From Bacteroidota bacterium (GTDB lineage Bacteria; Bacteroidota; Bacteroidia; Chitinophagales; Chitinophagaceae), in contig JAHEFK010000007.1 of NCBI GenBank assembly GCA_024640225.1, positions 40,986 to 104,985 on the forward strand: a stretch of 64,000 nucleotides of DNA, in the 5' to 3' direction. Every line of letters begins with the position of its first letter. The first letter of the stretch is position 1. Both the position numbers and the translations under genes were made by a program. Below, one piece after another: positions 36,066 through 45,287 of the stretch. A model generated the notes under the pieces. It had not been told where the DNA came from, ran no database searches, and saw only the letters and a list, made by a program, of their open reading frames with translations.

Positions 36066-36182
36066 GCGTATTTTATGCTGTTTTATGGTATAAAACGAGT
36101 GTCGATTAGAAGTAAGCATAATTTTATTTTAAACTACAAATGGATTTAATTAGATTTGCCTTCTTAAATTAAATAATATATT

Positions 36183-38108
36183 ATGAAGCAATTACTTCTT
36201 TGCGTTGCATTTAGTTTGTTTGGATTACATTCATTTGCAGCCGTTGGCGACACTACCTTTGTTCAGGGTAACATGGTAAATTTGAACTATTACAACAATT
36301 TTGATAGTACTATCGTATTTCCCAATGGAACTAAAACCTATCAAAAAATCATTATGATTTTTACTTTAGGGAAATACAGCTGTCCAGCTGGTACACAATA
36401 CTGTGCTGATTGGGATTATACTGTACAGAATTTCTTGATGACCAAAACAGGAGATACGGTTGAGCTTGGCCGATTGATAACGCCTTATGCGAATACCTCA
36501 TACGCTCGTTTCCCTATGACTTGGAAACAACGATATACCTATGATGTAACAGATTTGTATTCATTGTTAAAAGACTCTGCTACCATTCGTATTCATTACT
36601 CAGGTTACTCAGGCGGCTTTACTGCTAATATTACCTTTGCTTTCATAGAAGGTACGCCTCCTCGAAATGTATTGGGCATTACTAAATTGTGGAATAGAAG
36701 TGTGCCTTTTGGCAATGCAAATAATCCAATTACCAGCACCATTGCACCTGTAACAGTAACGCCTCCTGCAGGAACGGTTTCTTCTGCAATGAAATTTATT
36801 ATAAGTGGTCATGGTTCCGATGCTAATGGTTGCTCAGAATTTTGCTCCAAGTACTATGATGTTATGGTAGATGGCAATTCGGTGGCTCATAAGGACATTT
36901 GGAGAGCCAATTGTGGTTTAAATCATTTGTATCCGCAATCGGGTACATGGATTTATGATAGAGGAAATTGGTGCCCTGGTGACAAAGTGTTTGAAACCTA
37001 TTTCCCATTGACGGGATTATCTGCTGGAATTGCTAAACCGGTGGATGTGGAGTTTGAAAATTATCAAATTGCTAGCCCTTCTGCTTCGTATACTATTTCA
37101 GGGTATGCATATCATTATGGTGCTTTTAATAATGCCTTAGATGCCTCTTTAGAAGAAATTATAGCACCAAGCAATCATGAGATCAACTATAGAGAAAATC
37201 ATAGAGTAGGTACACCTGTTATTCGTGTTCGTAATATTGGAGGATCAGCAATTACTTCCATCAAATTTGAATATAAAGTAATTGGTGCAAGCACGGGTAT
37301 ATACACTTATACTTGGAATGGTACCTTAGCACCTTTAGCAGATACGGTTATTGAATTGCCTGAAAACTATGATTTACGTACTGCAGCATCGGGCACCAAT
37401 TATTTCCAAGTGAGCATTTTGAAAGTGAATAATCAAGATGATGCAAATGCTACCAATAATAGATTAACGGTCGATTTTACAGCCGCTCCTGTTTGGGAAA
37501 ATCAGATTGTAGTGAAGTTTAAAACCAATGCTGCACAAGAAACATCTTACACCATAAAAAATGCAGCCGGTGTTATTGTGGCTCAAAGAAATGCAGCAAA
37601 TTTAGCAGCCAATACAGTGTATACAGATACGGTAAACTTACCTCCAAGTTGGTATGTTTTAGAAGTGACCGATGATGGTTGTGATGGATTAAAATTCTGG
37701 GCTAATACAGCGCAAGGTAATGGGTATATACAAATTTTCAGAACCTCCATTCCAATTCAATACTCTTTGAAAAACTATTTCTCAGGTGATTTTGGTTGCG
37801 GGTTTAAACATTATTTTTCTACAGCTTGGCCAGCGCAAATTCCAGCTATTTCTGAGGAGTTGGTTCAAATGGAAGCCGTACCTAATCCAGCTAATCAATT
37901 AGTAGCGTTAAGCTTTAGCAATATTAATGAGGTCGCGGGCCATCTATTAGTAGTTAATGCTATGGGGATGATTGTGATTAGTCAAGAAATTTCCAATACC
38001 CATCATTCGCTTTCTATTGCAGACTTAGCAAATGGTGTGTATGAACTAATTTATGTGAATGATCAACTAGGAACTACAGCAAAAACTAAACTTGTTGTAA
38101 ATCACTAA
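36183..38108 (+). CDS. PNGase F-like glycosidase with T9SS C-terminal domain
   Basis: The 641-residue precursor has a signal peptide of about 19 residues. The following 300 residues match peptide-N-glycosidase F: CPAGTQYCADWD (Asp78 aligns with catalytic Asp60 of the Elizabethkingia enzyme), LGRLITPY, GCSEFC (Glu219 aligns with Glu206), and IYDRGNWCPGD. PNGase F cuts N-glycans from asparagine. The third important residue, Glu118, seems to be replaced in the stretch IRIHYSGYSGG. A middle Ig-like region follows, then a type A T9SS sorting domain (EAVPNPANQ to KLVVNH), so the protein is exported to the surface. Family is well supported; activity and substrate are not. Confidence 0.85.
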   Translation: MKQLLLCVAFSLFGLHSFAAVGDTTFVQGNMVNLNYYNNFDSTIVFPNGTKTYQKIIMIFTLGKYSCPAGTQYCADWDYTVQNFLMTKTGDTVELGRLITPYANTSYARFPMTWKQRYTYDVTDLYSLLKDSATIRIHYSGYSGGFTANITFAFIEGTPPRNVLGITKLWNRSVPFGNANNPITSTIAPVTVTPPAGTVSSAMKFIISGHGSDANGCSEFCSKYYDVMVDGNSVAHKDIWRANCGLNHLYPQSGTWIYDRGNWCPGDKVFETYFPLTGLSAGIAKPVDVEFENYQIASPSASYTISGYAYHYGAFNNALDASLEEIIAPSNHEINYRENHRVGTPVIRVRNIGGSAITSIKFEYKVIGASTGIYTYTWNGTLAPLADTVIELPENYDLRTAASGTNYFQVSILKVNNQDDANATNNRLTVDFTAAPVWENQIVVKFKTNAAQETSYTIKNAAGVIVAQRNAANLAANTVYTDTVNLPPSWYVLEVTDDGCDGLKFWANTAQGNGYIQIFRTSIPIQYSLKNYFSGDFGCGFKHYFSTAWPAQIPAISEELVQMEAVPNPANQLVALSFSNINEVAGHLLVVNAMGMIVISQEISNTHHSLSIADLANGVYELIYVNDQLGTTAKTKLVVNH

Positions 38109-38130
38109 ACATTATTTATTTGTAATAACG

Positions 38131-38154
38131 TAAAGCCTGCTTCTGCAGGCTTTA
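38131..38154 (+). terminator. Terminator after the PNGase F-like gene
   Basis: Arms TAAAGCCTGC (38131-38140) and its complement (38145-38154) with a TTCT loop, followed by GTTTTTT. It lies 22 bases after the stop codon. Confidence 0.85.
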
Positions 38155-38189
38155 GTTTTTTATACCTATTCTATTTGCAGTAATAATTG

Positions 38190-38197
38190 TAATTTTG
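38190..38197 (+). promoter_or_regulatory. -7 promoter box of the TPR-tilS genes
   Basis: TAATTTTG, an exact TAnnTTTG match, ends only 5 bases before the ATG at 38203, which predicts a leaderless or nearly leaderless mRNA. Confidence 0.5.
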
Positions 38198-38202
38198 AGT
38201 CT

Positions 38203-38517
38203 ATGAATCCTCGTATTGAAAAATTATTGAGTTATTTAAAAGAAACCCCACAAGATGCTTTTTTAAATCATGCATTGGGATTGGAGTATATTAAAGAGCA
38301 TCAACTTGAAAATGCTTTAGCTTGTTTTGAACGAAATCATACAATAAACCCTACTTATATAGGTACCTATTATCATTTTGCCAAATTATTAGAGACCGTG
38401 CAGCAGCCAGAACAAGCCATTGCTATATACGAACAGGGCATGGAACAGGCAAAACTTCAAAATGATCAGCACAGTCTCAACGAATTAAGAGCTGCTTACG
38501 AAGATTTAACCTTTTAA
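38203..38517 (+). CDS. Small tetratricopeptide-repeat protein
   Basis: The 104-residue soluble protein consists of about three TPR-type helix pairs, with HALGLEYIKEHQLENALACFER and HFAKLLETVQQPEQAIAIYEQG showing the alternating small and aromatic residues of the repeat. Such proteins mediate protein contacts. There is no signal peptide. Its stop codon is 1 base before the tilS start, so the two are co-transcribed. The partner is unknown. Confidence 0.8.
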   Translation: MNPRIEKLLSYLKETPQDAFLNHALGLEYIKEHQLENALACFERNHTINPTYIGTYYHFAKLLETVQQPEQAIAIYEQGMEQAKLQNDQHSLNELRAAYEDLTF

Positions 38518-38518
38518 T

Positions 38519-39856
38519 ATGTCCATACGTAGCGCCTTTCTTCAATCATTTCAAGCATTACCGGCTACTGCCGAACAGCAAGTATTTTTACTTGCCGTAA
38601 GTGGTGGTGTTGACTCTATGGTGTTAGCTACGTTGTTTTTACAAGAAGGTCTTCCCTTTGAAATTGCCCATTGTAATTACCAATTGAGAGGAGAAGCATC
38701 AAACTTAGATGAGCAACATGTTCGTGATTGGGCACAACAGCATGCTATTCCTTTTCATTGTCAACGTTTTGAAACCAAAACACTTAGTGCTCAATTGAAA
38801 AAAGGCACTCAAGAAACTGCGCGCATTCTTCGATACGATTGGTTTCGATCTTTACTGCAAACGCATCAATTTAAAGCTATTGTTACAGCACATCATGCCA
38901 ACGATAATGCAGAAACGATTCTAATGAATCTATTCAAAGGAACTGGAATTGATGGGTTGACGGGAATGCAAATTATTGCAAACGATATTTTTAGACCATT
39001 GCTTTCCGTATATCGAGATCAAATAGAAGCGTTTGCTAAAGAACATCATATTGTATTTAGGCAAGATGCTTCTAATCTATCCGATGATTATACCAGAAAT
39101 GCTATCCGATTAAATGTGTTGCCTGCTATAGAAAAGCTTTTCCCTGCAGCATTGCAAGGTATAACTACTACTATGCGTCATTTAAATGATGCAGCTATTA
39201 TATATCATGACCAATTGGATTTTTATAAGAAGAAGTTGCTTGTAAAGACATCAACTGAAATTAAAATTCCAATTCGATTGTTACTTTCAATGCCTGCCTT
39301 TAAAACCATTCTTTTCGAATTGTTGAAGCCTTATGGATTTAGTTCTAAGCAACAACATTCGCTTTTAGAATTATTGCCAGCACAGAATGGCAAAATGGTG
39401 TTATCTGATACACATAGAATCTTTAAGTTTAATCAACACTTAGTGCTTACTCCCATTGAGCATCAGCAAACTACTTTTTGCGTTATTCAAGAAGGAGAGG
39501 AGTTTGTTCCATTAGACAAAGGAGCTTTGTCGATTGCTTCACTTCAAGGGTCTATGAGTTCTTTTCCAAATGATCTTCATATCGCCTATATCGATAAAGC
39601 TAGCCTAGAATTTCCTTTGCTATTAAGGCATTGGAAGGAAGGGGATTATTTTTATCCCATTGGCATGAATAACAAGAAAAAGAAGCTAAGTGATTTTTTT
39701 ATTGATCAAAAAGTGCCCTTACATTTAAAAGAAAGTACTTGGGTATTAGAATCGAATCAACGAATTGTTTGGATTTTAGGTATGCGTTTAGATGAACGAT
39801 TTAAAATTAAACCCACAACCACCTCGATACTTAAGCTAGTTTACAAGCCTAATTAA
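38519..39856 (+). CDS. tilS: tRNA(Ile)-lysidine synthetase
   Basis: The 445-residue protein has the ATP-pyrophosphatase loop SGGVDS (residues 28-33), the N-type signature AHCNYQLRGEASNLDE, and TAHHANDNAETILMNLFKGTGIDGLTGM, which together define TilS. The C-terminal domain (TilS-C) with HWKEGDYFYPIGM is present. It replaces cytidine 34 of the AUA-reading isoleucine tRNA with lysidine, and is essential for AUA decoding. It ends 3 bases from the opposing rlmH gene with no hairpin between. Confidence 0.96.
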   Translation: MSIRSAFLQSFQALPATAEQQVFLLAVSGGVDSMVLATLFLQEGLPFEIAHCNYQLRGEASNLDEQHVRDWAQQHAIPFHCQRFETKTLSAQLKKGTQETARILRYDWFRSLLQTHQFKAIVTAHHANDNAETILMNLFKGTGIDGLTGMQIIANDIFRPLLSVYRDQIEAFAKEHHIVFRQDASNLSDDYTRNAIRLNVLPAIEKLFPAALQGITTTMRHLNDAAIIYHDQLDFYKKKLLVKTSTEIKIPIRLLLSMPAFKTILFELLKPYGFSSKQQHSLLELLPAQNGKMVLSDTHRIFKFNQHLVLTPIEHQQTTFCVIQEGEEFVPLDKGALSIASLQGSMSSFPNDLHIAYIDKASLEFPLLLRHWKEGDYFYPIGMNNKKKKLSDFFIDQKVPLHLKESTWVLESNQRIVWILGMRLDERFKIKPTTTSILKLVYKPN

Positions 39857-39859
39857 TTA

Positions 39860-40333
39860 CTATTCGTGATGATAGGGTAGATTATTTAAAATACTAAAGG
39901 ATCTGTAAATTTGCTCTGCTAAAAGGAGTCTTACTAATTGATGAGGGAATACTAAATCAGATAAAGACCAGCTTTGTTTCGATATTTTTTTTATTTCATC
40001 TGTAACGCCATAGGCTCCGCCAATCAATAATACGAGCGTTTTTACACGCTGATTCATGAGTTGTTGCAGTTGTTTCGCCCATTGAGGTGAGTTTAATTTT
40101 TTCCCAGTTTCGTCGAGCAAAATCAAATAATGATGTGCTTGTAATTTCTTTAAAATATATTCGGCTTCTAATTGTTTGTTTTTTTCGGCATCTTGCGAAA
40201 GTTTGCTTTTAGGAATTTGAATAATCTCTAATTGAATAGCTGCATAGGGTTTTATTTTCTTAAAATAATGAAGAACACCCACTTCTATGTGTTGTTCATT
40301 TTCTTTCCCTACCGACCAGATTTCAATATTCAT
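39860..40333 (-). CDS. rlmH: 23S rRNA pseudouridine1915 N3-methyltransferase RlmH
   Basis: The 157-residue SPOUT methyltransferase has VLLIGGAYGVTDEIK (SAM-binding knot) and the C-terminal end EQIYRSFSILNNLPYHHE, the family signature. It methylates pseudouridine 1915 in helix 69 of 23S rRNA. The length equals that of E. coli RlmH (155). A one-mismatch -7 element (TACATTTA, minus strand 40383-40390) lies upstream. Confidence 0.96.
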   Translation of the reverse strand: MNIEIWSVGKENEQHIEVGVLHYFKKIKPYAAIQLEIIQIPKSKLSQDAEKNKQLEAEYILKKLQAHHYLILLDETGKKLNSPQWAKQLQQLMNQRVKTLVLLIGGAYGVTDEIKKISKQSWSLSDLVFPHQLVRLLLAEQIYRSFSILNNLPYHHE

Positions 40334-40431
40334 ATAAAATTAAAAGCAGATATTGGTTGCTATGCCTTGTTGATTAGATGCATAAATGTAAACTTTTTTA
40401 TACAAATCGTGGTTAATAAAAAATGCTTTTT

Positions 40432-40439
40432 TAACTTTG
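40432..40439 (+). promoter_or_regulatory. -7 promoter box of the aminotransferase gene
   Basis: TAACTTTG, an exact TAnnTTTG match. Its final TTG opens the longest reading frame, but the proposed GTG start is 30 bases further downstream. Confidence 0.55.
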
Positions 40440-40469
40440 TTGGGTTCTTTCACATTTAAAATAAAAATC

Positions 40470-41726
40470 GTGCATTTATCTAAATTAGCGGATACTTTAA
40501 TTGGTTCTGAAATTGTAAAATTAGGTGGTGAAATTCGTGCGCTTCAACAACAAGGTGCTAACATTTATAATTTTACAGTGGGTGATTTTGACCCTAGTAT
40601 TTTCCCAATTCCAACCTTTTTAAAAGAAGAAATAATTAAGGCTTATCAAAATAATTTCACAAATTATCCAGCAGCAGAAGGCAATCTAGATTTGCGTGCA
40701 TCTATTGTTGATTATATCCGTGAATTTTTAAAGGTGGATTATACTACCGATGAAATTTTAGTTGCAGGTGGTGGAAGACCTTTAATTTACGCCATCTTTA
40801 GAACCCTATTAGACAAAGGAGATACGGTATTGTATGCCGTTCCATCATGGAATAATAATCACTACACGCATTTTGTAGAAGGCAAACATGTGTTAATTCC
40901 AACAGATGCAGCAACTAAATTTATGCCTACAGCTGCGGGTATTGCACCGTATATTAAAGAGGCTAATTTACTTTGTTTGTGTTCGCCACAAAATCCTACA
41001 GGCACTACTTTGTCGGCAGAAGAATTGAAGAAAATTTGTGATTTAGTAGTGGCTGAAAATGAAAGAAGAGGGGAACATCAAAAACCAGTTTATATCATGT
41101 ACGATCAAATGTATAGTCAGCTTACATTTGATGCTATTACACACGCCCATCCGGTAGGTGTTTGTCCAGCAGTGCGACCATATACTATTTATTTAGATGC
41201 TATCAGTAAATCATTTGCTGCAACGGGAGTTAGGGTTGGTTGGGCATTTGGACCATCCTTTATTGTTGCTAAGATGAAGGCTATACTTACCCATTTAGGT
41301 GCATGGGCTCCTATGGCAGAACAAAAGGGTACAGCTGTATTTTTAAAAAACAAAGACGCCATTGTAAGCTATATCGATTCGTTTAAAAAAGAAATTGCTT
41401 TTCGTTTAGAAGCTATTTATAAAGGTTTGATAGCATTAAAACAACAAGGTTATGCGGTGGATGCTATTGCTCCCGAAGCGGCTATTTATCTTACCATTCA
41501 ATTTGATTTGGTAGGTAAGAAAACGGAACAGGCTGTTTTATTAGAAAAACAAAGTGATGTAACCAGTTATTTGCTAAAAGAAGCAGGGTTAGCTATCGTT
41601 CCATTTTCTGCATTTGGTGCTGATGCTAATTCAAGCTGGTATCGATTAAGTGTAGGTACTTGCAAAAAAGAAGATATAGATGCTATGCTGCATGCATTAG
41701 GTAAAGCCCTTGCAAAGCTTCAATAA
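40470..41726 (+). CDS. PLP-dependent class I/II aminotransferase
   Basis: Starting at GTG 40470 the protein has 418 residues. It shows the fold-type I pattern: NYPAAEGNLDLRASI for substrate entry, CSPQNPTGTTLS, an aspartate contacting the PLP ring nitrogen (IMYDQMY), and the Schiff-base lysine in DAISKSFAATGVRVGW, followed by the C-terminal arginine in YRLSVG that binds substrate carboxylate. It resembles aspartate and aromatic aminotransferases; the exact amino acid cannot be read. The TTG at 40437 is the end of a promoter box and is rejected. No ATG exists near the N-terminus. Confidence 0.88.
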   Translation: MHLSKLADTLIGSEIVKLGGEIRALQQQGANIYNFTVGDFDPSIFPIPTFLKEEIIKAYQNNFTNYPAAEGNLDLRASIVDYIREFLKVDYTTDEILVAGGGRPLIYAIFRTLLDKGDTVLYAVPSWNNNHYTHFVEGKHVLIPTDAATKFMPTAAGIAPYIKEANLLCLCSPQNPTGTTLSAEELKKICDLVVAENERRGEHQKPVYIMYDQMYSQLTFDAITHAHPVGVCPAVRPYTIYLDAISKSFAATGVRVGWAFGPSFIVAKMKAILTHLGAWAPMAEQKGTAVFLKNKDAIVSYIDSFKKEIAFRLEAIYKGLIALKQQGYAVDAIAPEAAIYLTIQFDLVGKKTEQAVLLEKQSDVTSYLLKEAGLAIVPFSAFGADANSSWYRLSVGTCKKEDIDAMLHALGKALAKLQ

Positions 41727-41788
41727 ATTTTGTATTTTTATAGGTCTTACGAGCTTTTTACTCGTTTATTTAAATTTTAATTCTATTT

Positions 41789-44068
41789 ATGGCTAATATT
41801 ATAAGAAAGGAAGATGCTTTGGAATACCACGCTAAAGGTAGACCAGGTAAAATAGAAGTGGTTTCAACGAAAGAAACAAAAACGCAGCGCGATTTAGCCT
41901 TAGCGTATTCACCTGGTGTGGCAGAACCCTGCATGGAAATTCATGAAAATCCAGAAGATGTTTATAAATACACAGCGAAAGGTAATTTGGTTGGTGTTAT
42001 ATCTAACGGTACAGCTGTTTTAGGTCTTGGGGATATTGGTCCAGAAGCTTCTAAACCGGTGATGGAAGGAAAGGGTATTTTATTCAAAATATTTGCAGAT
42101 ATTGACGTGTTTGATATTGAATTGAACACAAAGAACATTGATGAGTTTGTAAATACCGTTAAAATTCTTGAGCCTACATTTGGTGGTATCAATCTAGAAG
42201 ATATCAAAGCGCCAGAGTGTTTTGAAATTGAAGAGCGACTAAAGAAGATAATGAATATTCCGATCATGCACGACGATCAGCATGGTACGGCCATTATTTC
42301 TGGTGCAGCTTTACTGAATGCTCTAGAATTAGTGGGTAAAAATATTGCAGATGTAAAATTTGTAATTAGTGGTGCTGGAGCATCTGCTATTTCTTGTTGT
42401 AAAATATATATTGCTCTTGGTGCACAAGCTAAAAACATGTACATGTTTGATAGCAAAGGTTTGATTACTGCAGATAGAGAAGAGCTTGACGAGCGTAAAA
42501 CTATATTTGCCAAAGATTGCGCGAATATTAGTTTAGAAGAAGCATTTGTTGGTGCTGATGTATTTATTGGTTTATCTAAGGGTAATGTGGTTTCTAAAGA
42601 AATGGTGCAGTCCATGGCTGAAAATCCAATTGTATTTGCTTTAGCCAACCCAACACCTGAAATTGCATACGAAGAAGCTATTGCTGCTCGACCAGATATT
42701 ATCATGGCTACCGGTAGAAGCGATTATCCTAATCAAGTGAATAATGTTTTAGGATTCCCTTATATTTTTAGAGGTGCCTTAGATGTGCGTGCTACCACTA
42801 TTAATGAAGCGATGAAACTGGCAGCGGTGAAAGCCTTAGCAGAGCTCACAAAAAAGCCGGTGCCCGACATTGTTAATGTAGCCTACAATGAAAAAAGTTT
42901 ACAATTTGGTCCTACTTATATTATTCCAAAACCAATTGATCCAAGATTATTGGTTACGGTGGCACCAGCAGTTGCAAAGGCTGCTATGGAAAGTGGCGTA
43001 GCTAAATATCCTATCAAAGATTGGGATGCTTATGAAAATGAATTGTATAAACGTTTAGGCTCTGATGATAATTTATTGCGTTATATTATTAACAAAGCTA
43101 AACAAGCACCTAAGCGAGTGATTTTTGCAGAAGCAGAAAATTTAAAAATTCTTAAAGCAGCGCAAATCGTTAACGATGAAGGTATTGCAATTCCAATTTT
43201 ATTGGGTAAAAAAGATAAAATAAATGCAATAATTGAAGAGCATGGATTGCAACTAGAGAATATTCAAATCATAGATCCAAAATGCGATAGCATGGAAGAC
43301 AAAAGATATGAATTTGGTCAAAAGTTCTTTGAAAAGCGTCAACGCAAAGGGTATAATTTATATGAAGCTAAAAAGGTAATGCGTGAGCGTGCTTATTTTG
43401 GCTCTATGATGTTGGCTAATGGAGAAGCAGAAGCTTTAATATCAGGCATTACTAGAAAATACCAAGATATGCTTCGCCCGGCACTTCAAATCATTGGTAT
43501 GAAAAAAGAAGTGAAAAGGGTAGCTGGCATGTACATGATGCTAACTAAAAAAGGCCCTATCTTTTTTGCAGATGCTTCTGTAAATTTCAATCCAACGGAA
43601 GATGAATTAGTGGATATAACTGTTTTGGCTGCAAAAGAAGTAGAGAATTTTAATATAAAACCAAGAATTGCAATGCTTTCCTATTCTAATTTTGGAAGTA
43701 GTGATTCTGCAGAGGCTATTTTAGTAAGAAATGCTGTTGCCAAGTTAAAAGCAAATCACCCAGAACTCATTGTTGACGGTGAAATGCAAGCTAGTGTAGC
43801 ATTCAATCAAGAATTAATGAAAGAAAATTATCCATTTTCTGCATTAGTAAATGAACCACCTAATGTTTTTATATTCCCTAATTTATCTGCCGGTAATATT
43901 GCTTATAATTTATTGCAAGAAATTGGAGGCGCTGAAGCTATTGGACCAATTTTATTAGGATTAAACAAACCAGTACATGTATTACAATTAGGAAGTACGG
44001 TACGTCAGATTGTGAATATGGTAGCCATTTCGGTTGTAGAAGCACAATTGAAAAGCGCAAAAAAATAA
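41789..44068 (+). CDS. maeB: NADP-dependent malic enzyme with phosphotransacetylase-like domain
   Basis: The 759-residue protein is the known malic enzyme-PTA fusion. Residues 1 to about 420 carry [32 protein letters not shown] (divalent-metal and active site) and a Rossmann NADP domain. Residues from about 430 on resemble phosphate acetyltransferase ([29 protein letters not shown]). It decarboxylates malate to pyruvate while making NADPH; in such fusions the PTA-like domain binds acetyl-CoA and is thought to regulate rather than catalyse. The next gene starts 4 bases after its stop codon. Confidence 0.95.
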   Translation: MANIIRKEDALEYHAKGRPGKIEVVSTKETKTQRDLALAYSPGVAEPCMEIHENPEDVYKYTAKGNLVGVISNGTAVLGLGDIGPEASKPVMEGKGILFKIFADIDVFDIELNTKNIDEFVNTVKILEPTFGGINLEDIKAPECFEIEERLKKIMNIPIMHDDQHGTAIISGAALLNALELVGKNIADVKFVISGAGASAISCCKIYIALGAQAKNMYMFDSKGLITADREELDERKTIFAKDCANISLEEAFVGADVFIGLSKGNVVSKEMVQSMAENPIVFALANPTPEIAYEEAIAARPDIIMATGRSDYPNQVNNVLGFPYIFRGALDVRATTINEAMKLAAVKALAELTKKPVPDIVNVAYNEKSLQFGPTYIIPKPIDPRLLVTVAPAVAKAAMESGVAKYPIKDWDAYENELYKRLGSDDNLLRYIINKAKQAPKRVIFAEAENLKILKAAQIVNDEGIAIPILLGKKDKINAIIEEHGLQLENIQIIDPKCDSMEDKRYEFGQKFFEKRQRKGYNLYEAKKVMRERAYFGSMMLANGEAEALISGITRKYQDMLRPALQIIGMKKEVKRVAGMYMMLTKKGPIFFADASVNFNPTEDELVDITVLAAKEVENFNIKPRIAMLSYSNFGSSDSAEAILVRNAVAKLKANHPELIVDGEMQASVAFNQELMKENYPFSALVNEPPNVFIFPNLSAGNIAYNLLQEIGGAEAIGPILLGLNKPVHVLQLGSTVRQIVNMVAISVVEAQLKSAKK

Positions 44069-44072
44069 TTTT

Positions 44073-45287
44073 ATGAAAATAGCTATAGTAGGCGCTGGTG
44101 CTGCTGGTTGCTTTGCTGCAGCTAATCTTTCTATAGGCCCCGAAGATGAAGTAGTGCTGTTTGAAAAACAGCACAAACCCATGCAGAAAGTAAAAGCTTC
44201 GGGCGGAGGGCGTTGCAATGTGACGCATGCCCTCTTTGAAATTCCTGCATTGGTAAAGAAATATCCTCGTGGTGAAAGTTTATTAAAAAAAACCTTACAT
44301 CATTTTTCTCCTAAAGATACTATTGCTTGGTTTGAGCAGAGAGGTGTGCCTTTAAAAGCCGAAGCAGATGGGCGCATGTTTCCCATTACCGATGATGCTC
44401 AAACTATTATTGATTGTATTTGGAAAGCAATGATGCAAAATAAGGCTCAGCTTAAGTATAATCATGCATTAGAGACTATTGAATTAAAAGAAGGTAAATG
44501 GCATTTGTTTTTTAAAAACGAACAAGTTTATATTGCCGATAAAGTTTTATTGACAACCGGCGGATTCCCTAAAGATGAACAATGGCATTGGTTGCGCGAT
44601 TTAGGATTAGAAGTTGTTGCACCCGTTCCTTCGCTCTTTACCATCAATTTACCGAAACATCCTATTACCAAATTAATGGGTTTGAGTGTGCCCAATGCAC
44701 AAGTAAAGTTGATGGGTACAAAAATATGTGAACAAGGGCCTGTATTAATCACGCATTGGGGATTGAGTGGACCTGCAGTTTTGCGAACTTCAGCTTGGGG
44801 TGCACGCGCATTAGGTAACTTAAATTATGCTTGCAATGTGCAGATTAATTGGTTAGGCTCCATCAATGAACAGGAATGTCGGTCTATATTTCAGGATATG
44901 CGCACCTTGCAAGGAAAGCAAATGATACAACATAAAATTCCATTTGATGTACCTAAACGATTATGGCATTTTTTATTAGAGCAAGCTGGAATTCTAAGTG
45001 ATGTACGATGGGCAGATATCAAAGCAGCTCCTCTTAATAAATTTATTCAATGTCTGTGTGCCTATACGGTTGCAATGCAGGGTAAAACTACGTTTAAAGA
45101 AGAGTTTGTTACTGCCGGAGGAGTTGCTATTACTGAAATCAATGCAGCAACAATGGAATCTAAAAAATTACCCAATTTGTATTTTGCAGGAGAAATAATA
45201 GATGTAGATGGTATTACAGGTGGATTTAACTTTCAGCACGCGTGGAGTAGTGCTTTTATAGCAGCTAATGCGCTATCAACTATTTAA
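44073..45287 (+). CDS. HI0933-family FAD-dependent oxidoreductase
   Basis: The 404-residue flavoprotein begins with a Rossmann motif IVGAGAAGCFAA and contains the family signature KVKASGGGRCNVTHA. It has the C-terminal FAD-contact region TAGGVAITEINAATMESK and GITGGFNFQHAWSSAFIAA. It belongs to the HI0933/BaiN group of flavoproteins, most of which have no proven substrate. It is probably co-transcribed with maeB (4-base gap). The last 4 bases overlap the 3' end of the opposing permease gene. Confidence 0.88.
   Translation: MKIAIVGAGAAGCFAAANLSIGPEDEVVLFEKQHKPMQKVKASGGGRCNVTHALFEIPALVKKYPRGESLLKKTLHHFSPKDTIAWFEQRGVPLKAEADGRMFPITDDAQTIIDCIWKAMMQNKAQLKYNHALETIELKEGKWHLFFKNEQVYIADKVLLTTGGFPKDEQWHWLRDLGLEVVAPVPSLFTINLPKHPITKLMGLSVPNAQVKLMGTKICEQGPVLITHWGLSGPAVLRTSAWGARALGNLNYACNVQINWLGSINEQECRSIFQDMRTLQGKQMIQHKIPFDVPKRLWHFLLEQAGILSDVRWADIKAAPLNKFIQCLCAYTVAMQGKTTFKEEFVTAGGVAITEINAATMESKKLPNLYFAGEIIDVDGITGGFNFQHAWSSAFIAANALSTI

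Noticed and set aside
36042..36119. Longer N-terminus for der beginning at 36119
   Set aside because: The extension crosses an exact -7 promoter element (36058-36065), and the normal Der start is at 36041.
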